DNA of 64,000 bases, from positions 124,001-188,000 of the forward strand of contig NZ_BJED01000001.1 of the NCBI RefSeq assembly GCF_005405485.1, read 5' to 3'. The notes below the pieces were generated by a model. That model did not search any database, was not told the DNA's origin, and saw nothing but the letters and a program-made list of their open reading frames with translations. Shown here piece after piece: positions 33,831-43,691 of the stretch. The translations under genes and the position numbers were made by a program. Each line of letters begins with the position of its first letter. The stretch's first letter is position 1. Source of the DNA: Enterococcus hulanensis (GTDB taxonomy: Bacteria; Bacillota; Bacilli; Lactobacillales; Enterococcaceae).

Positions 33831-34412
33831 ATGGTAGACAACTTTGAAAACAACCACGTAAATGAAAAAGCAGCAGCACCCAAAACATCAGATCAAAATG
33901 TTCATGCCGACGTAAAAGGTGACGTTACTTATGACGACAAAGTGATTCAAAAAATCATCGGCGTTGCGATCGAACAAATTGATGGATTATTAACTGTCGA
34001 CGGAGGATTCTTCTCGAACGCTAAAGAAAAATTAGTTAATACAGATGATGTTACTGCCGGAATCGAAACAGAAGTCGGCAAGAAGCAAGTTGCTGTGGAT
34101 ATGGATGTTGTCATTGAATATGGCCGCGATATTACAGATGTTGCTGAAAAAATCCGCAAAGTGATTCGCGCTGAAGTTGCGAAGATGACGCATCTAGATG
34201 TCATTGAAGTGAACATTCATGTGGTCGATGTGAAGACTAAGGCAGAATTCGAAAAAGATAGCGAGACCGTTCAAGACAAAGTAACGAGTGCTGCTAAAAC
34301 CACTGGAGAATTCGCGTCAGAACAAACAGACAAAGCAAAAGACGCTGTAAACCGCGGAACGGATAAAGCACAAGAAAAAATCGAAAACAATCAAGACACA
34401 CGAGTAAAATAA
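33831..34412 (+). CDS. gls24: Asp23/Gls24-family stress protein
   Basis: A 193-residue protein of the Asp23/Gls24 family. The core domain (about 25-140; VTYDDKVIQKIIGVAIEQIDGLLTVDGG and VNIHVVDV) is followed by a charged helical tail rich in Lys, Asp and Ala. In Enterococcus faecalis Gls24 is a general stress protein tied to bile tolerance and virulence. AGGAGG lies before the ATG. The glsB-like gene follows 26 bases later, the standard enterococcal arrangement. Confidence 0.9.
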   Translation: MVDNFENNHVNEKAAAPKTSDQNVHADVKGDVTYDDKVIQKIIGVAIEQIDGLLTVDGGFFSNAKEKLVNTDDVTAGIETEVGKKQVAVDMDVVIEYGRDITDVAEKIRKVIRAEVAKMTHLDVIEVNIHVVDVKTKAEFEKDSETVQDKVTSAAKTTGEFASEQTDKAKDAVNRGTDKAQEKIENNQDTRVK

Positions 34413-34438
34413 TTACACACTATTAGGAGGAATTTATC

Positions 34439-34687
34439 ATGGGTTTATTATGGTCATTAGTTATTGGAGCAGTTATCGGTGCAATCGCCGGAGCAATTAC
34501 AGGTAGAGGAAATAGTATGGGATGGATCGCTAACATCATCGCTGGTTTAGTCGGTTCTTGGTTAGGACAAGCGTTATTAGGTTCTTGGGGGCCTTCATTA
34601 GCTGGGATGGCATTAGTACCATCAATCATTGGTGCGATCATCTTAGTATTAATCGTTTCTTTCTTCTTGGGTCGTTCAAATAGGTAA
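34439..34687 (+). CDS. glsB: GlsB/YeaQ/YmgE-family membrane protein
   Basis: An 82-residue glycine-rich membrane protein with three segments, of the GlsB/YeaQ/YmgE (transglycosylase-associated) family. The N-terminal LLWSLVIGAVIGAIAGAITGRG and the central glycine pattern are typical. It is co-transcribed with gls24 and is known in E. faecalis as part of the same stress locus. AGGAGG lies before the ATG. The protein may help anchor Gls24 at the membrane, by analogy with the Asp23 partner AmaP. Confidence 0.9.
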   Translation: MGLLWSLVIGAVIGAIAGAITGRGNSMGWIANIIAGLVGSWLGQALLGSWGPSLAGMALVPSIIGAIILVLIVSFFLGRSNR

Positions 34688-34692
34688 AAACG

Positions 34693-34803
34693 ATGGTAGT
34701 AATTGTGGATATGCAGGATCGAATGTTGGATGCTGATGACATTATTCTCAAGACACTACACATCGCCGACAGATTCACTGATCAAAGTAAGAAAATTAAC
34801 TAA
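34693..34803 (+). pseudogene. Possible isochorismatase-family remnant
   Basis: A 36-codon frame starts five bases after the glsB stop and reads MVVIVDMQDRML, then ADRFTDQ. The start resembles the VVIDMQ strand of isochorismatase-like hydrolases and the second part resembles their next helix, with most of the protein missing. No good ribosome site is seen. It is most likely a deletion remnant. Confidence 0.35.
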
Positions 34804-34814
34804 AATATAGATAG

Positions 34815-34856
34815 AAAGAAGCTCTTGCACATGAAAGAAAGTGCAAGAGCTTCTTT
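34815..34856 (+). terminator. Strong intrinsic terminator
   Basis: AAAGAAGCTCTTGCAC pairs with GTGCAAGAGCTTCTTT, a perfect 16-bp stem. It closes the gls24-glsB unit. Confidence 0.85.
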
Positions 34857-35022
34857 GTGCTTGTCGCTAAGTTTTAATGAAAACCATTCTTTATAATTGC
34901 GCATTAATTTTTGAATGATTTTTTTAAAAAAAAGGTTTTTAACTAGTAAAGGTCGTATAGGAAAAGGGCGTATATTATCTTATACTGGGATTGGAAAAGG
35001 GAGATTCAGGGGGAGTTAATAG

Positions 35023-35598
35023 ATGAAGCTAAAATATACTAAAAAACAGCTTGATTTTGGAGAGTATCGGGCTGGTCGGGTTATTTGGATTCGGACTTTA
35101 AAGGGTGAATCACTGGTTAAACTGAATGTTTTGGATAAGGATGGGGTTCTCTTATATCGGGTTACAGAGCTGCCGGGAGATACCACTTATGAGATTGAAG
35201 AAGGATACCTCACGCTGGAACATCTAGAGACAATAAAAGATCTTATCTCTCAGAATTATCCTGATTTTGATCGAGAGGATGAGGAGGAGGTCGATTTCAT
35301 GTTGGGGGATTTTGGGCGCAAAATTGCTTGCTGTCAATGGCTGGCGCAGGATAGTAAAAAAAGCCAACAAATGATCGTTGATTCTGTTTTATATTCAACG
35401 AATGATTACATAGAAGATGAAACATTCCAAACAAATTATTTTGAGAAGGGTCTAACACATGATGAAGTGCTTAAAAAATATATGGCACCAAAACTGATTG
35501 AGAATAGTACATTTAATGCGCTTGAAGTGACGATTTCTGAATCGGGTATCGTGAGTAATTATCAGGTGACGATCGAAGAAGTGCAGGATTATGATTGA
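35023..35598 (+). CDS. Hypothetical protein, tandem paralogue 1
   Basis: A 191-residue acidic soluble protein of unknown family. Its start (KYTKKQLDFGEYRAGRVIWI) and its blocks LVKLNVLDKDGVLLYR and NYFEKGLTHDEVL recur in the next gene, so the pair arose by duplication. No signal peptide or membrane segment is seen. The ATG is preceded by GGGGGAG. Nothing in the context points to a function. Confidence 0.7.
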   Translation: MKLKYTKKQLDFGEYRAGRVIWIRTLKGESLVKLNVLDKDGVLLYRVTELPGDTTYEIEEGYLTLEHLETIKDLISQNYPDFDREDEEEVDFMLGDFGRKIACCQWLAQDSKKSQQMIVDSVLYSTNDYIEDETFQTNYFEKGLTHDEVLKKYMAPKLIENSTFNALEVTISESGIVSNYQVTIEEVQDYD

Positions 35599-35834
35599 TA
35601 AGTGAATGGATTTGAGAGAAGGCGCTGATTTCAAAAATATTTTACTTTTATGAACTTTTAAGGATCACAATGATTTTGGTCAGATATCTAGGCAGATAAC
35701 GAGGATTACTTTATACTGAAGGTGGAAAGAGAAATAGCCTAGATTTTGGGAAATACTGGCAAAAAAATGAAAACGGTTTAGATTTAGGGCGAGATTGCCT
35801 GTTTAAAAATAAAAAGATCAGGGAGAAAAAACGG

Positions 35835-36407
35835 GTGAAAATAAAATATTTGAAAAGGCCGCAGAGGTATGGCGATTATCAGGCTAGTCGGGTTATTTGG
35901 ATTACTACATTAAATGATGAGTTGTTGGTCAAGTTCAGTATTTTGGATAAGGATGGAAATCTGCTCTATAAGATAACCGAACCTCCAGAAAGTGAAGATT
36001 TTGCCCTGTCTGATTGTGTCTTATCTACAGAGCAGCTGGAAGAAATCAAACTTCTTTTAGGCGAGAATGATCCTGATTTTGAATGGAATTTGAGTGATGA
36101 GGAAGAGGTTGTTTTTATGCTGGGCTTTTTTGGAGAAAGTCTTGCAAGGCGACATTGGTTGGCCAGAGACAGTAAAAAGGACACCGGCGTGATTGTTGAT
36201 TACATTTTTGATTCTAGTGAGAAAACTTCAAAAGGCGAATTTTTTCAAATTGATTATTTCGAAAAAGGGATCACGGAAGATGAAGTCATTGAGAATTTTT
36301 TACTTCCTAAATTAATTGAGCGTGAGGAACTAGATACGGTTATGGTAAATATTGCCGAAGCCGGGGTGGTCAATAGCTATCGAGTCACGATACAGGGAAC
36401 CGAATAA
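35835..36407 (+). CDS. Hypothetical protein, tandem paralogue 2
   Basis: A 190-residue acidic protein clearly related to the preceding gene over its whole length: KYLKRPQRYGDYQASRVIWI, LVKFSILDKDGNLLYK, then DYFEKGITEDEVI. I estimate that close to half of the residues agree. The start is a GTG with AGGGAG upstream. A 236-base spacer with its own TATACT separates the two copies, so they can be expressed independently. The function is unknown. Confidence 0.7.
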   Translation: MKIKYLKRPQRYGDYQASRVIWITTLNDELLVKFSILDKDGNLLYKITEPPESEDFALSDCVLSTEQLEEIKLLLGENDPDFEWNLSDEEEVVFMLGFFGESLARRHWLARDSKKDTGVIVDYIFDSSEKTSKGEFFQIDYFEKGITEDEVIENFLLPKLIEREELDTVMVNIAEAGVVNSYRVTIQGTE

Positions 36408-36431
36408 CTTTTGTTTAATTGTTTTTTTAGG

Positions 36432-36461
36432 CAGGTACATTTATAGGTATCTGTCTTTTTT
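36432..36461 (+). terminator. Terminator after paralogue 2
   Basis: CAGGTAC pairs with GTATCTG, followed by TCTTTTTTG. Confidence 0.65.
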
Positions 36462-36501
36462 GCTGCAAAAATAAGTTCAATAAGCGTTGATCCTGCATTC
36501 A

Positions 36502-36542
36502 AAAAAACTATTCTGGCAAGCTAAATGCCGGAATAGTTTTTT
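36502..36542. terminator. Intrinsic terminator of MarR gene
   Basis: AAAACTATTCTGGC pairs with GCCGGAATAGTTTT (one G-T pair), with T-runs on both strands. It serves the minus-strand MarR gene. Confidence 0.85.
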
Positions 36543-36566
36543 GAAATAAGCAAAGTTATTCTTTAA

Positions 36567-37004
36567 TTATACGCGAGAATCATCATCTGCAATCAGGATC
36601 GACTTCTGACTCACTTTATGAACGAGTTCGATAAAAATGGTTTTCTCGATATCCGTTAAATCGGAGGTCACCAGCTGCACCCAAGAATCATGTGCTTCTC
36701 TAGCTGAGCTCATAATCTCATGAGCTTTAGCGGATAGTTCGACCAGGAAGGCTCTTGAATCATCTGGATTGACACGTTTATAGATAAAGCCTTCTTTTTC
36801 TAGCTTCGTCAGCATTTTGGCTACGGTACTTTTATCCATATCTAATTCTTTGCAAATTTGGTTTTGAGTGATCGCGCCATTGTCATCTAGGCAAAATAGA
36901 AACATCACTTTTCCATTTGTTAAGCCTAGGGGAGCTAGCAATTTATCAAAGCCCATTTGCATTTTTCGATATAAGACAGATATGTCTCTCGTAATGATTG
37001 GCAT
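36567..37004 (-). CDS. MarR-family repressor of ABC exporter
   Basis: A 145-residue MarR regulator (winged helix about 45-100; TQNQICKELDMDKSTVAKMLTKLEKEGFIYKRVNPDDSRAFLVELS). I chose the ATG at 37004 because AAGAGG lies upstream; a frame open further 5' begins inside the operator. It is divergent from the two ABC exporter genes. The same operator sequence lies just after the -10 of each promoter, so it very probably represses both itself and the exporter until a drug or lipid ligand is bound. Confidence 0.87.
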   Translation of the reverse strand: MPIITRDISVLYRKMQMGFDKLLAPLGLTNGKVMFLFCLDDNGAITQNQICKELDMDKSTVAKMLTKLEKEGFIYKRVNPDDSRAFLVELSAKAHEIMSSAREAHDSWVQLVTSDLTDIEKTIFIELVHKVSQKSILIADDDSRV

Positions 37005-37021
37005 AAGCACACCTCTTTTAT

Positions 37022-37068
37022 GTTGGTATTGCAACTTAAATATTAGCGCTTTAGTAAGATAATGTCAA
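37022..37068 (-). promoter_or_regulatory. MarR promoter and operator (minus strand)
   Basis: On the minus strand TTGACA (37068-37063) and TAATAT (37045-37040) are 17 bases apart. GTTGGTATTGCAAC (37022-37035, plus-strand reading) lies directly downstream, over the transcript start. The same sequence recurs at the exporter promoter. Confidence 0.75.
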
Positions 37069-37096
37069 ATGGTAATTGCTTGATATAAATAAAACG

Positions 37097-37197
37097 TTGA
37101 CATTATTGCAAACGTATATATATTATTATAGTTGCAATGCCAACTATATAACTATTGAAGAGCGCTTATTTTTTTAGCGAGATAGTTGGTATGCCAA
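37097..37197 (+). promoter_or_regulatory. ABC exporter promoter with two MarR-type operators
   Basis: TTGACA (37097-37102) and TATTAT (37121-37126) are 18 bases apart. GTTGCAATGCCAAC (37131-37144) is the inverse of the operator at 37022 with one change. A third related box, TTGGTATGCCAA, lies at 37186-37197 in the leader. All three share TTGGYAT and TGCMAA half-sites. Confidence 0.7.
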
Positions 37198-37220
37198 ATA
37201 TATTTAAGGAGGTTGCTAAA

Positions 37221-38960
37221 TTGATAAAAACATTAATGGGGTCAATCAGGGAATACAAACGTGATTCATTTTTATCCCCTTTTTTCGTAATGTTGGAAGT
37301 AGTGATGGAGGTGCTGATTCCGTTACTGATGGCTAAAATCATTGACGAGGGGGTTGTAAAACAAAATATGAATTACATCATGCGGATGGGTGTGATTCTG
37401 ATTGTTTTAACGCTTTGTGCTTTAGCATTTGGGATTATCTCCAGTCGTTTTTCCGCATCTGCATCTGCTGGCTTTGCCAAAAATATCAGAAAGGATATGT
37501 TTTCGAATATCCAAAAATTTTCGTTTTCCAATATCGATAAATTTTCGGCCGCGAGTTTGGTGACAAGAGTATCGACCGATGTAGTAAATGTTCAAATTGC
37601 GTATGAAAGTATTATTAGAGTTGCCATCCGTTGTCCGCTCTTGCTTATTTTTTCTTTGGTCATGGCGATGTCTGTCAATTTTCAGCTGTCATTGATTTTT
37701 ATGGCCGCGATCCCAATTCTGGGAATTGGTTTATTTTTGATTATTAGTCGTTCGCAGCCGATTTTTCAGCGCGTATATAAGGTCTATGACAGACTGAATA
37801 ATGTCGTCAGAGAAAACATTCGCGGAATCAGAGTAGTTAAAAGCTTCGTCAGGTCCGAAGAAGAGAATAGAAAGTTTCAAGAAGTCTCACAGGAAATCTA
37901 CAATGATTACACCAAAGCGGAGAAAATCATGGCTATTAATGGTCCCTTGATGCAATTTACAGTTTATACATGTACGCTGCTGATTTCTTGGTTCAGTGCC
38001 AATTTGATCGTAAGCAATGTTATGACGACAGGCGAGCTGACTAGTATGATTACCTATTTGATGCAGATTCTTACTAGTCTGATGATTTTGGCTCAAATTT
38101 TTACGATGCTGACGATCGCGCAAGCATCAGGAGATCGAATTGTTGAAGTGCTTGGAGAAAAAAGCAACCTGAACAGTGGGACTCTTTCGATTGAAACCGT
38201 TCCAGATGGTTCTATCGAATTCGAGAATGTTAGTTTTAGTTATCAGGAGGATTCAGATAAGCTGTCTTTGAGAAATATCAATCTGATGATTCATAATGGT
38301 GAAACAATCGGAATCATTGGAGGGACGGGAAGCTCCAAAAGCACCTTGGTCCAACTAATCCCACGGCTTTATGATGTTACTTCCGGCGTGTTGAGAGTCG
38401 GAGGGATCGATGTTCGAGAGTATGATCTATCTTTACTGCGTAATAATGTCGCGATGGTCCTGCAGAAGAATGAACTGTTTTCGGGCACAATCAAAGAGAA
38501 TTTGAGATGGGGCGATGAAAACGCGAGTGATTCCGAACTAGAAAGAGTGTGTAAATTGGCACAGGCCCATGATTTTATTAGCGCACTGCCGGATGGCTAT
38601 GAGACAGTCATTGAACAAGGGGGAAGCAATGTTTCCGGCGGCCAAAAGCAACGTTTATGTATCGCCAGAGCCTTACTGAAAAAACCGAAAATCCTGATTC
38701 TCGATGATTCTACAAGTGCAGTTGATACCAAAACAGATGCGATGCTGCGGCAGGCATTTAAAGAGGAGATTCCGGATACAACCAAATTGATTATTGCCCA
38801 ACGCATTTCATCTGTTCAAGATGCAGACCGAATTATTGTTTTGGATGCTGGCGCCATCAACAGCTTCGGTACACATGAAGAGTTGTTGGAAGAAAGCCGA
38901 ATTTATCGCGAGATAGTCCAATCTCAAACGAAAGGAGCGAAAGTCGATGAAGCAGAATAG
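37221..38960 (+). CDS. ABC exporter subunit 1 (degenerate ATP site)
   Basis: A 579-residue fused membrane/ATPase half-exporter: six segments (about 10-310) and an ATPase domain (about 335-570) with Walker A GGTGSSKST, signature VSGGQKQR and Walker B LILDDSTSAVD. The residue after Walker B is Asp in place of the catalytic Glu, a mark of the degenerate site in heterodimeric exporters such as BmrC/BmrD, LmrC/LmrD or EfrA/EfrB. I chose the TTG at 37221 because AAGGAGG lies eight bases upstream; longer in-frame starts would lie in the operator region. It overlaps subunit 2 by 14 bases. Confidence 0.9.
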   Translation: MIKTLMGSIREYKRDSFLSPFFVMLEVVMEVLIPLLMAKIIDEGVVKQNMNYIMRMGVILIVLTLCALAFGIISSRFSASASAGFAKNIRKDMFSNIQKFSFSNIDKFSAASLVTRVSTDVVNVQIAYESIIRVAIRCPLLLIFSLVMAMSVNFQLSLIFMAAIPILGIGLFLIISRSQPIFQRVYKVYDRLNNVVRENIRGIRVVKSFVRSEEENRKFQEVSQEIYNDYTKAEKIMAINGPLMQFTVYTCTLLISWFSANLIVSNVMTTGELTSMITYLMQILTSLMILAQIFTMLTIAQASGDRIVEVLGEKSNLNSGTLSIETVPDGSIEFENVSFSYQEDSDKLSLRNINLMIHNGETIGIIGGTGSSKSTLVQLIPRLYDVTSGVLRVGGIDVREYDLSLLRNNVAMVLQKNELFSGTIKENLRWGDENASDSELERVCKLAQAHDFISALPDGYETVIEQGGSNVSGGQKQRLCIARALLKKPKILILDDSTSAVDTKTDAMLRQAFKEEIPDTTKLIIAQRISSVQDADRIIVLDAGAINSFGTHEELLEESRIYREIVQSQTKGAKVDEAE

Positions 38961-40827
38961 ACCAGCAAGCTTAAAGGGCACACCGACATCTAAACGATTA
39001 TTAAAATATGTAACGACTGACTTCAAATTACCAACGCTACTCGTTGTACTATGTATTATTATCAGTGCGGCGGCCGGAGTCGCGGGTTCGATGTTCCTTC
39101 AGATCTTGATCGATGATTACATTACTCCGCTGATTGGAAGTCAGGGGCAAGGCTTCAATGAGTTATTCAAGGCTTTGATAATCATGGGCGGGATTTATTA
39201 TATCGGTGTCGTTTCAACCTATATTTATGGACGAACGATGGCAATTATTGGGCAGGGAGTCCAAAAAGAAATTAGAAATAGTATGTTCCGAAAAATGCAG
39301 GACCTGCCAATCAAATATTTTGATCAAAATTCGTTTGGCGACATTATGAGCCGCTATACAAATGACGTTGACACACTGCGTCAAATGCTTAGTCAAAGTC
39401 TTCCGCAGCTCATTAATTGTGTGGTAAGCTGTACGTTCATTTTCTTTGCGATGCTGTATACAAGTCCGCTTTTAACGTTGGTGGTTGCTTGTATCCTTGC
39501 TATCCAATTGATAATCACTAAGAAAATCAGCAGTCACAGCAGTTCGTGGTACGAAAAGCTGCAAAATTCCATTGGTGTCATAAATGGCTATACTGAAGAA
39601 ATGTTAGCCGGACAAAAGGTGGTTAAAGTCTTTTGTCACGAAGAGCAAGCCATGTCAGGCTTCAATGAGTTGAATGAAGAACTTTACTTCAATGCTACTT
39701 GGTCTGCCAGATATTCCAATATTTTGATGCCAATCATGAATAATTTTGCCAACATCCAATATGTCGTTCTTGCTTTAGTCGGCGGTGCGTTAACAGTCAG
39801 TGCTATCTCTCCTATTAGTCTAGGGGCTTTGGTCGCTTTTCTGCAATTGTCTAAATCCTTTAGTATGCCGATCGGCCAAGTTTCGCAGCAATTAAGTTCG
39901 ATTGTGATGGCGATGGCCGGTGCTCAACGCATTTTCGCCTTGATGGACGAAGAGCCTGAGGTGGATAACGGATATGTAACGCTCGTAAATGTCAGATACG
40001 AAGATGATGGGAAGGTTGTTGAAGTTAAAGAGCAGAATGAGCAATGGGCTTGGAAGCATCCGCATAGTGATGGGAGTGTCAGCTATACCCCCTTACAAGG
40101 AGATATTCGTTTTTATGATGTTGACTTTTCTTATGATGGAAAGAAAGTAATTCTAAAGGACATTAATCTATTCGCCAAGCCGGGACAGAAATTAGCTTTT
40201 GTGGGAGCGACCGGTGCTGGAAAAACGACGATCACGAATTTAATCAATCGCTTTTATGACATTGATGATGGAAAAATCAGGTACGATGGCATCAACATTC
40301 ATAAAATAAAGAAAGCCGATTTACGACGTTCTCTAGGAATCGTTTTGCAGGATACGAATTTATTTACAGGAACGATTCGGGAAAATATTCGCTATGGTAA
40401 TTTAGCCGCGGATGATCGCGCGGTTGAAGAGGCGGCGATTTTGGCTAGTGCCCATGACTTTATTATGCAGCTTCCGAATGGATATGACACGATCATAGAC
40501 GGGGAAGGCAGCGGCTTATCACAGGGACAAAAGCAATTGTTGTCAATCGCGCGAGCAGCTATTGCCAATCCGCCGGCGATGATCCTTGACGAAGCTACCA
40601 GCAGTATTGATACTCATACCGAAGTTCTGGTTCAAAAAGGCATGGATTCGCTAATGTCTAACCGTACGACTTTTGTAATCGCCCATCGCCTTTCGACTAT
40701 TCAGAATGCAGATGCTATTATGGTAATGGCTGCTGGTCAAATCATTGAACGGGGAAACCACGACGAATTGATCGAAGAAAAAGGACAATACCATCAACTA
40801 TATACAGGCGCTCTCGAATTAGAATAG
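38947..40827 (+). CDS. ABC exporter subunit 2 (intact ATP site)
   Basis: A 626-residue half-exporter with six membrane segments (about 25-330) and an ATPase domain (about 380-620): Walker A GATGAGKTT, signature LSQGQKQL and Walker B MILDEATSSID with the catalytic Glu. About 40 residues between the two parts (about 350-385; EEPEVDNGYVTLVNVRYEDD) form an insertion typical of the larger subunit of heterodimeric multidrug exporters. AAAGGAG precedes the ATG. Together with subunit 1 it probably exports amphipathic drugs under MarR control. Confidence 0.92.
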   Translation: MKQNRPASLKGTPTSKRLLKYVTTDFKLPTLLVVLCIIISAAAGVAGSMFLQILIDDYITPLIGSQGQGFNELFKALIIMGGIYYIGVVSTYIYGRTMAIIGQGVQKEIRNSMFRKMQDLPIKYFDQNSFGDIMSRYTNDVDTLRQMLSQSLPQLINCVVSCTFIFFAMLYTSPLLTLVVACILAIQLIITKKISSHSSSWYEKLQNSIGVINGYTEEMLAGQKVVKVFCHEEQAMSGFNELNEELYFNATWSARYSNILMPIMNNFANIQYVVLALVGGALTVSAISPISLGALVAFLQLSKSFSMPIGQVSQQLSSIVMAMAGAQRIFALMDEEPEVDNGYVTLVNVRYEDDGKVVEVKEQNEQWAWKHPHSDGSVSYTPLQGDIRFYDVDFSYDGKKVILKDINLFAKPGQKLAFVGATGAGKTTITNLINRFYDIDDGKIRYDGINIHKIKKADLRRSLGIVLQDTNLFTGTIRENIRYGNLAADDRAVEEAAILASAHDFIMQLPNGYDTIIDGEGSGLSQGQKQLLSIARAAIANPPAMILDEATSSIDTHTEVLVQKGMDSLMSNRTTFVIAHRLSTIQNADAIMVMAAGQIIERGNHDELIEEKGQYHQLYTGALELE

Positions 40828-40910
40828 CCTGTCAGTATGTAAAAATTCGTGGAGTATTCTTTTTACGAGTAATACTATAGCAGGAAAAAAATAATAGGAG
40901 GATATACGAC

Positions 40911-40967
40911 ATGAATGCAGAAATAAAAAACAGACCATATCGTTACGGTAGCAATTATCATGGTTAA
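40911..40967 (+). CDS. 18-residue frame coupled to TIR-like gene
   Basis: MNAEIKNRPYRYGSNYHG starts seven bases after a strong AGGAGG, and its stop overlaps the ATG of the next gene (ATGGTTAA). The next gene has no ribosome site of its own, so its translation probably depends on this frame. It could also be the true N-terminus of the next protein with a frameshift. Confidence 0.5.
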   Translation: MNAEIKNRPYRYGSNYHG

Positions 40968-41715
40968 GTTTGGTTTTGTAAAAGTAATAGCTGGGAAAAG
41001 CAGCGGAAGAATTGGCCGCTTCGTCGGTTATGACCTCGATGATTTAAAGGCGAAAATTGCCTTTGGCTTTGAAAATGATGTTTTGACGTATACTAACTGC
41101 AAGTTTTATAGTCTAAACAGCATCAGTAATGAGATCCAGAAGCAAGATCTGATCGATCGCTACTTTGATATTAGACAAGAGTTGAAGGCAATCGATGTCA
41201 GAGGGCATCCTGAAATCAAAAAATATTCCACAGAGCACACAAGTCTGATCAGTGAGCTTAATATGATTTGCGGTCTATTCAATCAAATTTTTTCAATCGC
41301 TAAATTAGATAAGCATCAGAAGGACCAGAATGTCATTATATTTTGTTCCTTCTTGGACCGGTTATGGCTCAATGAATTCATTTTAGATTTAGAGCTGAAG
41401 AACTTCAACGTCGCGATTGACGATCATAGTCTACAAGAAGAGAAACTGAATGAAAGGTTGTTCGATTCATTGGAATTGGCGGTCCACTTTATTATTCTTG
41501 AGAGCGCCGCTGAAGACGCTGATTTTTGCAGCTGGGAGCGCTCGTTCTTCAGCGAAAATATTGATTCCGCCACTCAGACGTTGTCTATCATAACTCCTGA
41601 CCGAAGTAGAGAAAACATCAAAAAAGGAACGTATTATTTCGGAGAAACTTTTAGTTCGCAATATGAGAAATCGTTCTATCATTTAACTCAGAGATTAGAG
41701 TTTATGACTGATTAG
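40960..41715 (+). CDS. Putative TIR-like protein with KOW-like N-terminus
   Basis: A 251-residue soluble protein. Residues 5-50 (VKVIAGKSSGRIGRFVGYD) look like a KOW/SH3-type module, 55-120 are helical, and 124-240 follow a TIR-like order: a first strand VIIFCSF, then a helix, NFNVAIDD, LNERLFDSLELAVHFIILES and CSWERSF. In NADase TIR domains a catalytic Glu follows a Trp by four residues; here E193 follows W192 directly, so activity is uncertain. It lies 83 bases after the ABC exporter without a terminator between and is followed by one. A defence or signalling role is possible but not shown. Confidence 0.5.
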   Translation: MVKFGFVKVIAGKSSGRIGRFVGYDLDDLKAKIAFGFENDVLTYTNCKFYSLNSISNEIQKQDLIDRYFDIRQELKAIDVRGHPEIKKYSTEHTSLISELNMICGLFNQIFSIAKLDKHQKDQNVIIFCSFLDRLWLNEFILDLELKNFNVAIDDHSLQEEKLNERLFDSLELAVHFIILESAAEDADFCSWERSFFSENIDSATQTLSIITPDRSRENIKKGTYYFGETFSSQYEKSFYHLTQRLEFMTD

Positions 41716-41774
41716 TCTTCAGTATGGGGTTACTCAATTCAGAAAAGCAACACAAAAAGATTATTAGTGAAGGT

Positions 41775-41806
41775 AAAAGGCTGAGAGCTGATCTCAGCCT
41801 TTTTTG
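41775..41806 (+). terminator. Intrinsic terminator after TIR-like gene
   Basis: AAAAGGCTGAGA pairs with TCTCAGCCTTTT around a short loop, followed by further Ts. Confidence 0.88.
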
Positions 41807-41870
41807 ACTATAAAGTAAGTATAAAATTTTCAGATGAATAAATCGCTTTGTAGCGGGTATATCCATGTCT

Positions 41871-41981
41871 GGCTTCACGAACTAGCTTTATCGGCAATAA
41901 GCAAAAACATTTCGAAATTTGAGAAGCAATTTAGAAATATTTTGGTCTTATTGCTCAAAAGCTGAGCGAGTTCGCGAAGCC
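41871..41981. repeat. Hairpin repeat element, copy 1 (111 bp)
   Basis: It begins GGCTTCACGAACT and ends AGTTCGCGAAGCC, a near-perfect terminal inverted repeat, with GCAATAAG/CTTATTGC and AGCTTT/AAAGCT pairs further in. The left 30 bases and the right 34 bases recur almost unchanged at 52433-52652. The 348-base gap at 41716-42063 otherwise holds a terminator and the MerR-type promoter. Confidence 0.75.
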
Positions 41982-42009
41982 TTTCTTATACTTTTCGCAA
42001 AGTTTTCTC

Positions 42010-42040
42010 TTGCCTTGAAGTGAACTCCAAGGTGTATGCT
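42010..42040 (+). promoter_or_regulatory. MerR-type promoter with 19-bp spacer (SDR operon)
   Basis: TTGCCT (42010-42015) and TATGCT (42035-42040) are 19 bases apart. CCTTGAAGT/ACTCCAAGG (42013-42032) is an inverted repeat lying between them. An over-long spacer with a central palindrome is the hallmark of MerR-activated promoters. Confidence 0.75.
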
Positions 42041-42063
42041 TTATTCATCAGGAGGGATTTCTT

Positions 42064-43678
<1,615 letters not shown>

Positions 43679-43691
43679 AGGAGTGGAGTAA

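Noticed and set aside
37155-37220. Longer start for ABC subunit 1 (TTG at 37155 or ATG at 37191)
   Set aside because: These starts lie in or next to a MarR-type box, and AAGGAGG fits the TTG at 37221 exactly.
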